Origin: Acanthaster planci
Taxonomy: Eukaryota; Echinodermata; Asteroidea; Valvatida; Acanthasteridae
DNA: 47,850 nt
Direction of reading: 5' to 3'
Assembly: GCF_001949145.1 (NCBI RefSeq)
Contig: NW_019091500.1
Location: 190,477 to 238,326, forward strand
Shown: piece after piece, positions 26,801-38,800 of the stretch
Position numbering within the stretch: the stretch's first letter is position 1
How the letters are laid out: each line of letters starts with the position of its first letter
Notes under the pieces: generated by a model
The model's database searches: none
Seen by the model: only the letters and a program-made list of their open reading frames with translations
Told to the model about the DNA's origin: nothing
Made by a program: the position numbers and the translations under genes

Positions 26801-29800
26801 GTCGTCACACTTACGAACCGGACATGGGATCACTGTGGCCAAGGCGGTTCACACGTCGTGGTATTGTTAACATATAGCGTAATCCAGTCACGAGGGTAAA
26901 AAAGGTCTATAGCAGCGAGCCATGATAAAACCCTGTGGAGGTTAACATTAATGGAGTTTATACAAGTTGTGCAGTTTACGTTGATACGGGTGTTGTAGAA
27001 ATGGCCATAGTGGTGGCATTTTGTTTACGGATTGGACTATTCCTGCATGAGTTTTATAAAAGAAACGTGTAAGCCATAGCCACAAACGTCAAATTTAAGT
27101 GAACAAAAAAATTGTCAACAACGTCAAAATTTCGTGTAAACCTTATACAGTCTCTCAGAACCTCCCAAATAACTAGTTCTCGTAGGCCATGAGAATTGAC
27201 TAAAATGGCGTGTCGAGCATGCAAAGCGCGGTACGGGAAGGGACCTCCAAGCCGTGCCACACCCGAGATTCCGCGAGACATTCCGATATATCTAGGGCCG
27301 TAACATGAAGCCCTTATTGACCAGAGATAGCAACGGGCTAATTGATGGAGTGTGCCGCTCAGACCAGCCGAGTGCGTACATTATTCAAGAGATGTCATTT
27401 AAGTTGCCTCTGCGGTGATGAGATTAGCCTCAGGCCGAGTGTAGGAAACCCCTTAAGCTGCTTCCAAATCCTCGTAAATTAACGCGTCTCAGCCGCACAC
27501 CCCATGGCTGGTGCTGTTCCTTCTTTTTCTAAATCAATCCGCGCTGGAGGGCCCGATCGATGGCGGTTTGAGGGGGGTAGAGAGAGGATAACCCAGAACA
27601 ACACTATGAATTAAACTTGGCCTCAAGTCATATCTTCGGATGGAGACGGGAGAGGGGGGGCTCAGATTTTTTTCTTTTGGTTTTTCATCCGTAAACTACC
27701 CGTTGGGTAGACCTCTCATTAGGGTCGTGGCAAGAGCGACGCAATGGTTGCTGTGGTACCACAGGCGTGGTGTGAGGGGCCCCAATGCCTTCATTTGCAT
27801 TGCAGAGTGTTCCCCTCAGTGTCGGTAAGACGTGATGAGAATGTTCGCGCTAATACAATGAATTTTCATGGAATTTTGTCACCATTCTACGCTATTTTTT
27901 CTATAAAAAGAAAAACAAACAAACAGTGGATCGACGGGCGAGGGCTGTGAAAACACCCGGGAAAAGTTTGAATTGGAAATTATGAAGATAATTGGCGGTG
28001 GGGAATGGATAGGCCACACAATAGAATGACAGGAGAAAGATGGGTTAAGGGATGGCAAAGCGCACTTTGATTGGCTGTCAAATGTCTCCCCGCGTTTGTT
28101 CCTTCTGGTTGAGCAGATGAGCAAAGCTTACAGAATTTGTTTGTAGTTTAGTCATTGGTATGGCTACGGGGCTTGGGGATACAAACCCATTAATAAAGCA
28201 AGGCGTGTTGAAAGAGCCAGCTTTCTTATGGAGATTCTATTAAAGTAACCAATGCAAATCGTCAGTAGGGAAGACTCGAAAAGCCATTTTGGGATATCTT
28301 TAAATAAGAGAATAACGAACCTAAGGTTTTATCTGACACAGGGGGTCTTTCAAATTGTTCATATATCCTGGGCCTTGGTAAACATTTAGCACGCACGGTT
28401 TGCCACTTGCTCCTAGCAGTTGCATCGCAGCAAATGTTTCCGAAAGAAATACTTCATGACATTGAGCGATCGTGCGGCGTATGTGTTAAATGGAAAGTGT
28501 TAACGTCGGCCGTATAGGCAAATGTCAGCCACTTGGTGGCAGCAGACATGTTGTATTTTGCTCATTGTCGTTGCAGTCTTTAGAGTAACGCGTATGATCA
28601 GAAACAAGGACCTTTGGAAGGGACCCAATATGTTATCTACCACACAGCAGTTCAAATTTGATGTTCCCCATACAACTTTTAATTATCCGCCAAGGTAAGC
28701 TACTTATCGCTTAGTTGAGACAAGATCCCCCATGGCTTACAGGTATAGCTGTGCTTCAACTTGAACCTACATGTAATCTTAAGACGATTGACAGACTTAC
28801 CAGAAGCTGTTGGAATTGGGGCATGGGGGAAATATAAAAATTGAAAGAGCTGCAAAGGCAGACTCGAGCAGAGCAGGAAGTGACTAGTGTTTCGTCTCGC
28901 TGGAGTAGGATTAGGTAAGATGTGACCTTTTCTCCGGTGAAAAAATAATCATGTGATTAATTAACTAGGCCAAGCGAACCAATTTTATTTTAACGGGGCC
29001 CACACGAATTGCACCTCGGGTGTAAATTCGCTAAACCTATAGATAAACGCATCTCGCCCCAATTCTCTGTCAGCTCGTTCGTCAACACATGTAAGAGAGG
29101 CGAACCGAGTTGTTGACATGGGAACGCCCTCTATCGATATTGATTGATTTAAAGACTGGAGTTGGTTGAAGACGTTAGTTTACACATGTTAAAGTCGAGT
29201 TTATTTACTCAAAGAATCACGAGCTGCTTTGTGTAGGTTGTTCGTTTTGACGTCATACATGTAGAGCTACATCTGCAGATACCATCGATCTGCCAAGCTT
29301 GATATGAGAACATATCCGAAATTGATTTGTTGGCTACGGTAACCCAGCGTTGCACGCTCATGGTAAAAAAACGGAGAACAAAGTCGCAAGATTTCTGATA
29401 TGAACTAAGCTTCATAATCAAATATGGCGGGAAAATGGTTGTGAAAGATGCGGATAACATGGGTCGTAAAAGATCCATTCAACTGCCTTTGAAGGTTGAT
29501 TGCGAGACGCAAGTGAAAAAAATGTTGTTTACGTGCTACAAAAACAACTGTTTAGGAGGAATATTTCAGTCGATCAGCTGAGAAATGTATTTTGTGTGCC
29601 AAATTTATGTGTTAGGTAAATATGGCACAGCTTTTCGTACTTACTGGAGAATTCCAGAAAAAAATGTGGTGCATATGCGTGTTTGTTACTTTTATAATCG
29701 CCACGGATTTTGAGCTTGAAATGTTTTCCATGCAGCATTAAAAGGCTGTGGTTCTCCCCAGTGAAGCTTCGAAGTTGATAACTGTCAGTTTATTTATAGA

Positions 29801-32800
29801 ACCCACGTAAATCCGAGGCCTACTGTCGATAACATAGCTAACCCCCAAAAGTGGAGTTTGCCTTGGAATTACAACCTCCATTTCGGCGGGAAATAACAGT
29901 CTCACGATTTTTGCCAACGGGATGGAGCGCGCCAGCTTGACAGCCAGCAGACGACATCTTAATAGAACTCCCCTACGTTGACAGCACGCGTGATGCCGCG
30001 CTTTGAGGTATATAATCCGACCGTAGCACCATAACAACTCTAACCTTTACAGGAGAAGGGCCTGCCGACTGCAAAAAAGGTTTTTTCTTTGCAGTCTAGC
30101 TTTGCATTTTCTCCAGCTTGACGATGAGGTTCAGTGAAGGTAACGTCGCAATGACGAAAGGCCCTGGCTGTCTTTAAGTTCACGAAGGTATTCTATCTTT
30201 GAGTCTATTGCACTAGCACTATACCTTAAACATAAAAAACAAACTTCCTCGGGCTTAACTGAATCATAACAGTTCCTTGTTTATTGTCGTGTTGAATTGG
30301 ATAATTGTTAATATACATGTGTTCAGATCTAAGTACATTCCTGACTCTGTGTTATTATTAAAACCAAACTGCATTTTGCCAAGCAAAGGAGTGACTTCGT
30401 CAGCAACACAGCTCGCGTGGAGTGGACGGTGCTAGTCTAGCGTCTTCTGCCGCAGGGGTGGCGCTCAGAAAAAAAAAGTTGACGGTGATTTTCGTCGCCA
30501 AATCCTTCAGCATAATTCTCTTAAATGTTTCGGCTGTGGGGCAGAGCTGGGTTTTTATTCGCGGTAAAGTGAGTTATTAAATCTTGCTTTCCCACCGTCG
30601 TGACGCCAGCCTTTGCTTTGGGACAAGGAAAGATCACTTTTCTGGAGAAATCTGGAGCACTTAAAGTTGGGCACGTAGTGTGGCTATCTTGCAGTATGTG
30701 TCAGCTGAGAGAGTACGTTAAAGGGCAGCTGTCGTTCCCAGGAAATCAGCTCAGCAGATTCACCAAATGCTCTTTAATAAACAATAAATTCCCGAGGCCT
30801 TATCGTGTTGCCTTCACGGAGCAGTTCATTATATTGTCAGTGAGCTGTTTTCATTAAATTGCCCTTTAATTTGTTCGTACAGGTGCAAGTAAATTTTTCC
30901 AAGAAAAAAACTCTTCTATTGGCTAGGGGTAAAAAAGGAGACTTGTAGTGGAATATCCTTTTTTTATGAAAATGCAAGGGCAGATAATGTCGCTTGTGTA
31001 TGAAATCATGGAATAATGTAAAACGGCAGGTGTGCTTCCTCATCAATAACTAGCAAAAGATCTGAAGTAACCACCCATTCGCTTGGCCATTTGCTGAATA
31101 CCAATATTATTAACCTTCTTTCCCGTTTATTCATTATGACTGAGGATCCAGGTTAATAGAAGGGAGAGCGACATAAATCTGTGTTATATTTATACGAATT
31201 TAGGACTTTCTTGGTTGTTTGAACGTTGTAACCGATGGGAAAACGAAGTTGCGTAAACCTTTGCGTCACTTAATTGCATTGCATGTCAGACACTTCCCAA
31301 AGAATGAAACGGCCCCTGTATTATTTGCTTGAACACCAGTCTCTTCTCATTTCCTCGTCTGTTTAGGGTACTACATCTATGCTCCGTCGTCCTACAACGA
31401 TACTCAGATTGGCCAGGTCGCTCGATTCTCCTTCCCTGCTTACCAGTTGCGAGAAGGGCACGGCAGGCTCAGGTATGTTGTCTTGCTTCTTCAATTCCGT
31501 CACCCCAACCGCTTCCTTTCATAGCTCTGTAATTTCATCCCACTTTGACACAGCACCTGTTTGGTCTGATATGAATTCTGTGTTGGGATCAGGCAGTGAA
31601 TACTGTTATCTGCCCAGTTGTACTTGTTAGCAAAATGCTGCCATTACATCTCCACGATGGATTTTAGACACAGGAAGCCCCATTCTTCTACTAATGATCA
31701 GCTGACTTTCTGTTACTCTTACAAATAAGTAAGCCTGTACGCTTTTCATTGTACCCTGTAAACGTGTGCAGAGCCTTCATGACTTAGACTTAGATGTACA
31801 GCTATCAATAATAATGAACAGCATCCTCAAGCTCTAGACAGGTCATATGGTCAACGCGACGCCAATCACCGTTCTTAAAAAGATATAGTAACAGCGTACG
31901 AGTATGGCTTCCGAATCACCTGTCATTCGAATTGTCCAACTCAAGTCGTTGAAGTCGATGAACCCACGCGGTTGAAGTTTTAGTTCTTCATGATTTCTCT
32001 CTCGATTATGACCTGCACGAAATTATTGTGAAGCGAATCGTTTTGAATAATTCTATACCTTTGGCGTCATGATGACGTCAATATCCTCGTTGCCTAAAGC
32101 TGCTTTATGATCTGAATCACATTTTAAGCCTTCCGGGATCTATCTGAAGGGAAGTATGAAAAGGAAATAACATGTTCTGAAGAGGTCGAGAGAGTATGTC
32201 GAACACAAAGTAGCCATGGTTATATGTCAGTGACTGAATAACCTTTTTAAATTTTAAATATTCACCCGCCTATTCGTTATGTTGACCAAGCTTGAACCTT
32301 GCATACTTGTCCTCCTTTAATTCAAAGACTTTGTTGTAATATGCCTTAAATCTATATACGCCAGCGTATGCATTGTGCGGGAAGATAACATAACAAATGG
32401 CGGCGTCTTTTAAAAATATTGATGCCTGAACCCGGTACATGGGACGGCGTCTTGCCCACAATGACCTTCGGAGTAGATAACGGTTCCAGTGCTGAACCTG
32501 GCAAACTCCCCTTGGGGGTGGCAAGTCTTCGATTGGAGTCTCCATAAATTGACTCCGATTTCTGTGTGTGTTCAAAGGACAGGTATGAATCCGGCAAAAA
32601 TCCGGTTGTTTATCTCCAAAGAGCGAGCTTCTATTTCTCGTCTCTGATCCCGGCGAGTCGGTCAAATCATGTGGGGATAGAGTGAAGTGTTTGTCCGGTA
32701 ATAAGCCCGTGCCTGTCCTCTGCGCTTATGGCACGCCGGCCGACAAAAATGCACGAATAAAGAGGCCATGACTTATTGGATTCCGTCGCCGATCCATTGT

Positions 32801-35800
32801 CCCTAGACAACTTCCTGACAGATTTCCGCGGCATTTTTTCTCGCCGAAAAGAGGGGAGTGAAAAGAAAGGGGGCAAATCCCAGACGGTTGTGTCTGAGCT
32901 GACCAGACAATTTCAGGCATGGAAGGAGCTGCGCTATGTGTGTGTGGGTTGTAGCATCGCAACAGTACTTGGCAGTGTGTGATTTAACAAGTGACCCGGT
33001 GGTAACTCTGGGCTGAGAGCTGTTTCCAGAAGAGAAAATGGGCGTTGGGGGCGCTTTTGTTGTCCAAGAGAAGTTACAAATCAGGAATGAAAAACAGGAA
33101 GCTTTATATTCTGTGACGTTGAATTGTTTGCTTGGAAACTGCGTCCAGTTGGTGGGGGAAATCAGCCCCACTCGAGGTCGACCTTATTCTGTGGCTGATC
33201 TCAATTATACGCTCTAATAAATGAAAAAAACGTAATGTAATGAGTCTGATATTTTTGGTGCAGTCATAGAGCGGTTTAAAGACGTCTTGGCATTAAAATC
33301 AATTCGCGACGAGAATGTGCTTGCAATTTTGATGGATGGTAATAATCTCTACTCGCATTGTACACCACCCTTGTAACCAATGCATTTGCCACTTTCTCTC
33401 AATCCATCCGATTTACGTCTTCCAATTACTTCTTTTCAGAATTCCTTGTGCTAATTCATGGCTGCCTTGTCCATACATTTCATCCTTTTAACCATAGACA
33501 AATCTGAGGAGACGCCATTCCTGCGCGGCCATCGTACACAGGCGCATGTCTTCACTTGAGCGTGTGGGTGCACTTTGGCAAGTCAAGACGCCCGATTGGT
33601 TGGAGAGGAATGTAACGCGCGCGCACCACCTACGTGCGAACGGGGTGGTCCCGCAGTAATGGCTTTCGATTCTTTTCGCAGGATATTTGTCTAGATACGT
33701 TTCACTTCTTTGGTTTCACTCCCAGGTTTTTCTATCACATGTGGGACGGATACGAACCCGACAAACTGGGCACGTTGACTGTCTACGCCTGTCATGGTCT
33801 GCCACTGTGGTCGCGGGAGAGACGACAAAGGGACATGTGGCTAGGGACAGGTGTCGTGGACATCTTTTGCACCCAGCCCTTTCAGGTAAATCCATCAACC
33901 CTGCAGCAGTTGTTATTAAACACCCCTCGTTTGTTGTAAAGGTTTCTTTATAAAAGCGTCAACTGTCTTCAGTCTGGCACCGTGTGGCAACCACATAAAT
34001 TCTCTTCGGATTTTTTATATTGAAACACTTGGGAACCAGCCCATTCGCACCATATAGGCCTAAAGGCCGGTTCAAACTTGACTCTTATTCTGACGTCAGA
34101 TCAAATTATTCGCGAATTCATAGAAGTAGAACACATTTCAAGGAAATTTCGCTGCAAATTTGTCAGGACGTTGACTTCGCTTCGCTTTTGCGTGAAGTAT
34201 GAACCGGACTTAAGACGCCTTTTACACCAGTGGGGATAGCGCGAAACGCGCTGTCGTTATGCAAATATACAGCCTACTGCTCGGCTTCCACACTTTATTG
34301 CGCTTTATTGAGCGTTGTAGATTCTATTGGTCAAGCATCACTTTGCAATTCATTAAGATTTCGCTCACCTTGCGAAATTCAAGCTTGCTTAAAAGGTCAA
34401 TGACTCTACGAAAACCTAAATCAATTGGCTCTATAGTAGTCAGTGTGCGATATCCACTCCAGTGGTCAAGCTTACATACTGATGTGTTATTGGCCTCTCT
34501 GTTCTGCTATTGGCCAAGTGATTGCTTTGTTGACCAATCAGCGCCATCAAATGCGATTTAGGTGTGCTTGCCACTGATCATGCGTGAAAGTCGCTCCCTG
34601 GAGAGGACACCTTTAATTAATAAAAAATTTAAAAATGAAGTGAAATACACACCAATAGTGAAGTAATGAATTATGCCTCTGAAAGAAACTTGAGAAGCAC
34701 AGGTAAAGGCAAAGTAAGAGAAGAACTTCTGTAAAGGGTGCATGGATTTGTGGAGTACGTTGACTGTTCTCTGGATGGCCTGGGGACAACTTGACGGTAG
34801 TTCCCGCTCGTTCGACCCATGACTCACCGGTACCTAACACTTCACAAAATACTAGGTTCCCCTCGATGGAGACATGACCTGCATACTTCATCTCTGCATC
34901 TCATCTCTCGCTCAAAATATGATATTTTTACACCATGACTGAGTTTAAGGATTTTTTAGGTAAGACTGACTTCCATTGCACGTTAGGAGTTCGTTAGTTT
35001 GCTCTACTTTAAATTCCATGGTAAGTGAGATTTTGTTTTATCGGGCATTGGTAACATTGTAAGCCAGGGCTTCGGACAACTTAGCAAAAAGACCATCGGA
35101 TAGCTGCATTTTCACTTGGCGTGCCTTTACTGGCTCTATTTGAGATCTTCATAATTATTACTATGACACAAAAGTACAAAGTAATAGATTACCATTATTT
35201 GGCGTGCACCGTTCAATAAGATGAATCGCGCCGTCTTACATTTATTCAGTAACAAAGCAACAAACCATTGTCATTGTGACAGCCTGATAGGACCCTTGAA
35301 ATTTGCTTTTTCCTCAGACAAGATGAAGTGTTCCTTGTGGACATTTTTGTTTTCATTTTTGCAATTGCGAATTTATGAGAAGCTATAAAGAAGACTGCAC
35401 GCCGTGCGAATTCCCACTATATAAGCAATCTATGAATTACATTTTCAAGTAGGAGAAAAATAAAATTAAAAATTGAGGAGGAAAGTAGTAATCTTATTTA
35501 GAAATGGTTTCGTTTCGATTCATTATTCTCTGGCTCCTGAGGGCAAATTTAAGAATTCAATGAAGAATTTTCGTAATCAGTTGAAGGCATCTGCAATGGT
35601 CTTTTCCTCAGACGAAAATCAGATTCTTTCCATGCCAATGGCACATTTGGTGTGATTAATTCACTTAGGGTTTTATCTCGACGATCGAATGTACCCTCGT
35701 TTCCTGGATAAAAAAGAGCTTGGATTTTGGTGTAATTGCAAAATCCTGTAAACGGATTTACGAAAGGTAAGCGAAAACAGAACATACGCCTGTGGGGCGT

Positions 35801-38800
35801 GTCACCGCCTCCCTGATTGAAAGAAAACAATCATTACCATTTTTGCAAGGTTTAGGATGAAAAAAAAAATCGCGCCCATTTTGTGAGATTTACCGGAGGA
35901 CTAGGGGGTTTATTGTTCAACGCTGCGGGCGCTTTTCACAGCCTGGGAACGAGCGAAACCGGTCGTGCTTTATCGCGTTGTGCGATCGTCGCGTCTAGCC
36001 CGCGGATATACCGACCCTAGCCGCCTCCCCCATCTGGCGGCGGTCCCATCGCCTTCTCTGTCTCGCTCTCTCAAAAGACCCGTGATTTGTCTCAAAAGGC
36101 CAATGATGAGGAAAAGTGATTCTTATCACAAAGCGGCGATGACGAAGCCCTTCTTTTTAATAATGTTGTTTCTACCCTTGGGCCGTCCACGTTCATGTTT
36201 TCTGGTAAGAAATGAAGTCATTGTGTGAAGCTTTTGTTCACTTCATCCATCTGAAGAGTCTGTATTCATATGGGTTTCCGATGACCCAGTTACAACTAAG
36301 AGGTGCAGTCCATAGAAGGTAGAATTAACTTGGCTGAGACATCCGACTACCGAGGCTGTGACAGCCAAAGTAAGAACAAACCAGAAACAAAACATTGTCC
36401 CGCCAAAACTGAATAATCAATGCAGCAAAGTGTAACTGAATACCAATATCACTTTTGGGCGGTCGGAATGGGCGAATGTGCGGTGGTGCATTCTTCATCG
36501 TGTACTCCATTACCGGCTTAAGTTCCTCCATCCATGTTTGGCCGAGTGCTAACAAATAACTCTTCATTTCCCTCTCACCAAGCCTAACCGTCACATCTCC
36601 AGTCAATAATTGTATCTCGAAATGAATTCTTGGCCATGATTTAGGCCTAGTGATAAAGGACTTCCAACGGTACTTATCTAATGATAAGTAAGATACAGAA
36701 AATAGGTTTAGTCCCGACAAAAACAATATGAGCAGAAGCACGCACATTAGTTGAAAAGAGCCATATCGGTCGGGAGTATTCATTTTGTTGGTAGCGATGC
36801 GACCGTAACGCGTGCATTTCATAGTCGTTTGTGAACCAGCGAAGTGATCATTTCCCACCACAGGAGCCGTCGTTGCTAAGAAACTTGAGCCTTCTCTTGG
36901 TCCAGCTCAAGGCTCATAATGGTATTGAGGACACTGAAGAAGCAGTGCTGTTGTATTTGTCACCTTGACGGTTACCACAGGATATCATTAGCTTATGCAC
37001 CGTGATTCCCCTTTGATTTTTTTTTCTCCAGCTTATATTCGAAGCTGTTCGTGGTGGATTTGACAGCGATATAGCAGTTGATGACATCAGGTTTATGGAT
37101 GTGTACGAATCCCCGTGTAAGTGTAATAAATATCTGATTTAATTTTCCTTGCGCGTTTGTATAAAGGTTGAGGCGTGATATAGGGTTCACATTAATGCGT
37201 CAGGGTGGCAACAGGTGCGTTTTTCTCTTATCTTCGCGAGTTTAGATAGTAATCATCATCCAAGTCGCTTGGTAGATGAGACTAGGTCAACTCATTTGTT
37301 TTTCTTAAACGATTAACAGGTCTCGTCATTGAGCGTACTGAGGTTTTTGCAATATCCCGGCAAGGTGCATTCTGTGAAATTCAAATTTACACATTTGAGG
37401 GCACATCCGCCTTGCAAATTATAGTTTCTTAGATGTTTGTTTATAAACTGGTTATTCATTTATATATGGAACATTTCATTTTTAATAGCCACAACAGCGC
37501 CACCATCGACGACGACCAGAGAGACGCCGTCCACGACCCGTAAAGCAACAACTCGACGACCAACGCGCTCACCGCGGACTGAGCTGAAGTCTACCTCAGC
37601 TTCCACACTGGGACGTATAATCACCAACTCAACGCCCAATAAAGAAAGGAAAACTGATTTGGTCACGCCCCCAATCACGTGGATGGCAGGATCACCGTCA
37701 GATCCACCTGGTAGGTGGTGAAAGTTTGCCCGTTTGGAAAAGCGATTGCTTTCTCTCTTGCGTAATTTTTTCGGAAAAAGTAAGTAAAAATTGTAAGACA
37801 ATGGTGATACGTTGCGTGTGGACCTGGAAGGATTATCGAAAAGAATCCAGGGTCTTGTTGAAAACTGCTTCTTAATTATTAATTAAAGATTTTGTTCTTA
37901 CTTATTATCCTGCAGTGTGGACGGCCTTTGTTCTTGCTGGGGCTGTTGGAGGAGGGTTCGTCCTCTGTTTCATGGCTTTCTTTGTTCTGTTCTTTTTCTG
38001 TCGACGAAGACGAAGGTAAGTATTTTCTTTATTAATTTTGTCTTTATTCCAAAAACTGAAACAGAGTTCATGAAAAAGCATATAATAAGCCAAAACCAGA
38101 CTTTTGTTTTTTCAAGAAAAGGGAATTCGATTCAATGTTTTGCTACCAAAATAATCACAAAATATCCCATAATATAGAACTGTATTTTTGCAAAGCAACT
38201 CGGTAGCCACATAGACTAAGACAAATTGTCATCCTTAGTTGGGACATCACTGCATCTTTTTTTGTTTTGATGGGTAATAATTGGTTCTGAATTTTAACTC
38301 TTTCAGATCCAAGAAACGATCGGCTGGTATTTCTTACAACATGGACAATCTCACCTATCCTCCTACCGGCTTAACGCCATGTGGTCGTTGTGATGCTTAT
38401 TACACTGCTCTGCAAACGACGAGAGGCGTGGAGCTTCATCTGTACCAGGAGCTACACCAGCCAGCCAAACAGATCAGCGATAGCAGCAGCAGTACTACCA
38501 ACGAAGCAGTGCACTCGGCTGACGGTGGCTTCTATGAATGCATCGACGAGGACCAGTTTAGCAGCGTGACAAACGATATGTCCGAATTCACGGAGGCAGA
38601 GGCGGCAGCGCGCCACCAAGCGTCCAACACGGCAACGCTACCTTCCAAACAATCGCTGTCTCTGAAGGTTGTCGAGCCCATACCATTCGAGACCGGCCCA
38701 GAGAGTCCCATCAGCTACGTCATCGAGTCTGTAGATTTGCCCGCTAAAGGGGTGGATGACTCACCCTGCAAGACACCGCCCACTGTGCCGTTCTTAGAGC

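Larger units (their letters stand above)
33886..37031 (+). other. 3.1-kb intron between MAM exons C and D
   Basis: This intron carries a MITE-like element (34061-34213), one copy of a dispersed repeat (36731-36925) and a minus-strand 178-codon open frame (36325-36861) overlapped by that repeat. Otherwise nothing is recognised. The acceptor is TTTTTTTTCTCCAG. Confidence 0.7.

Noticed and set aside
32270-33171. Two minus-strand open frames of 131 and 122 codons
   Set aside because: They lie inside a MAM receptor intron with no recognisable domain or exon structure.
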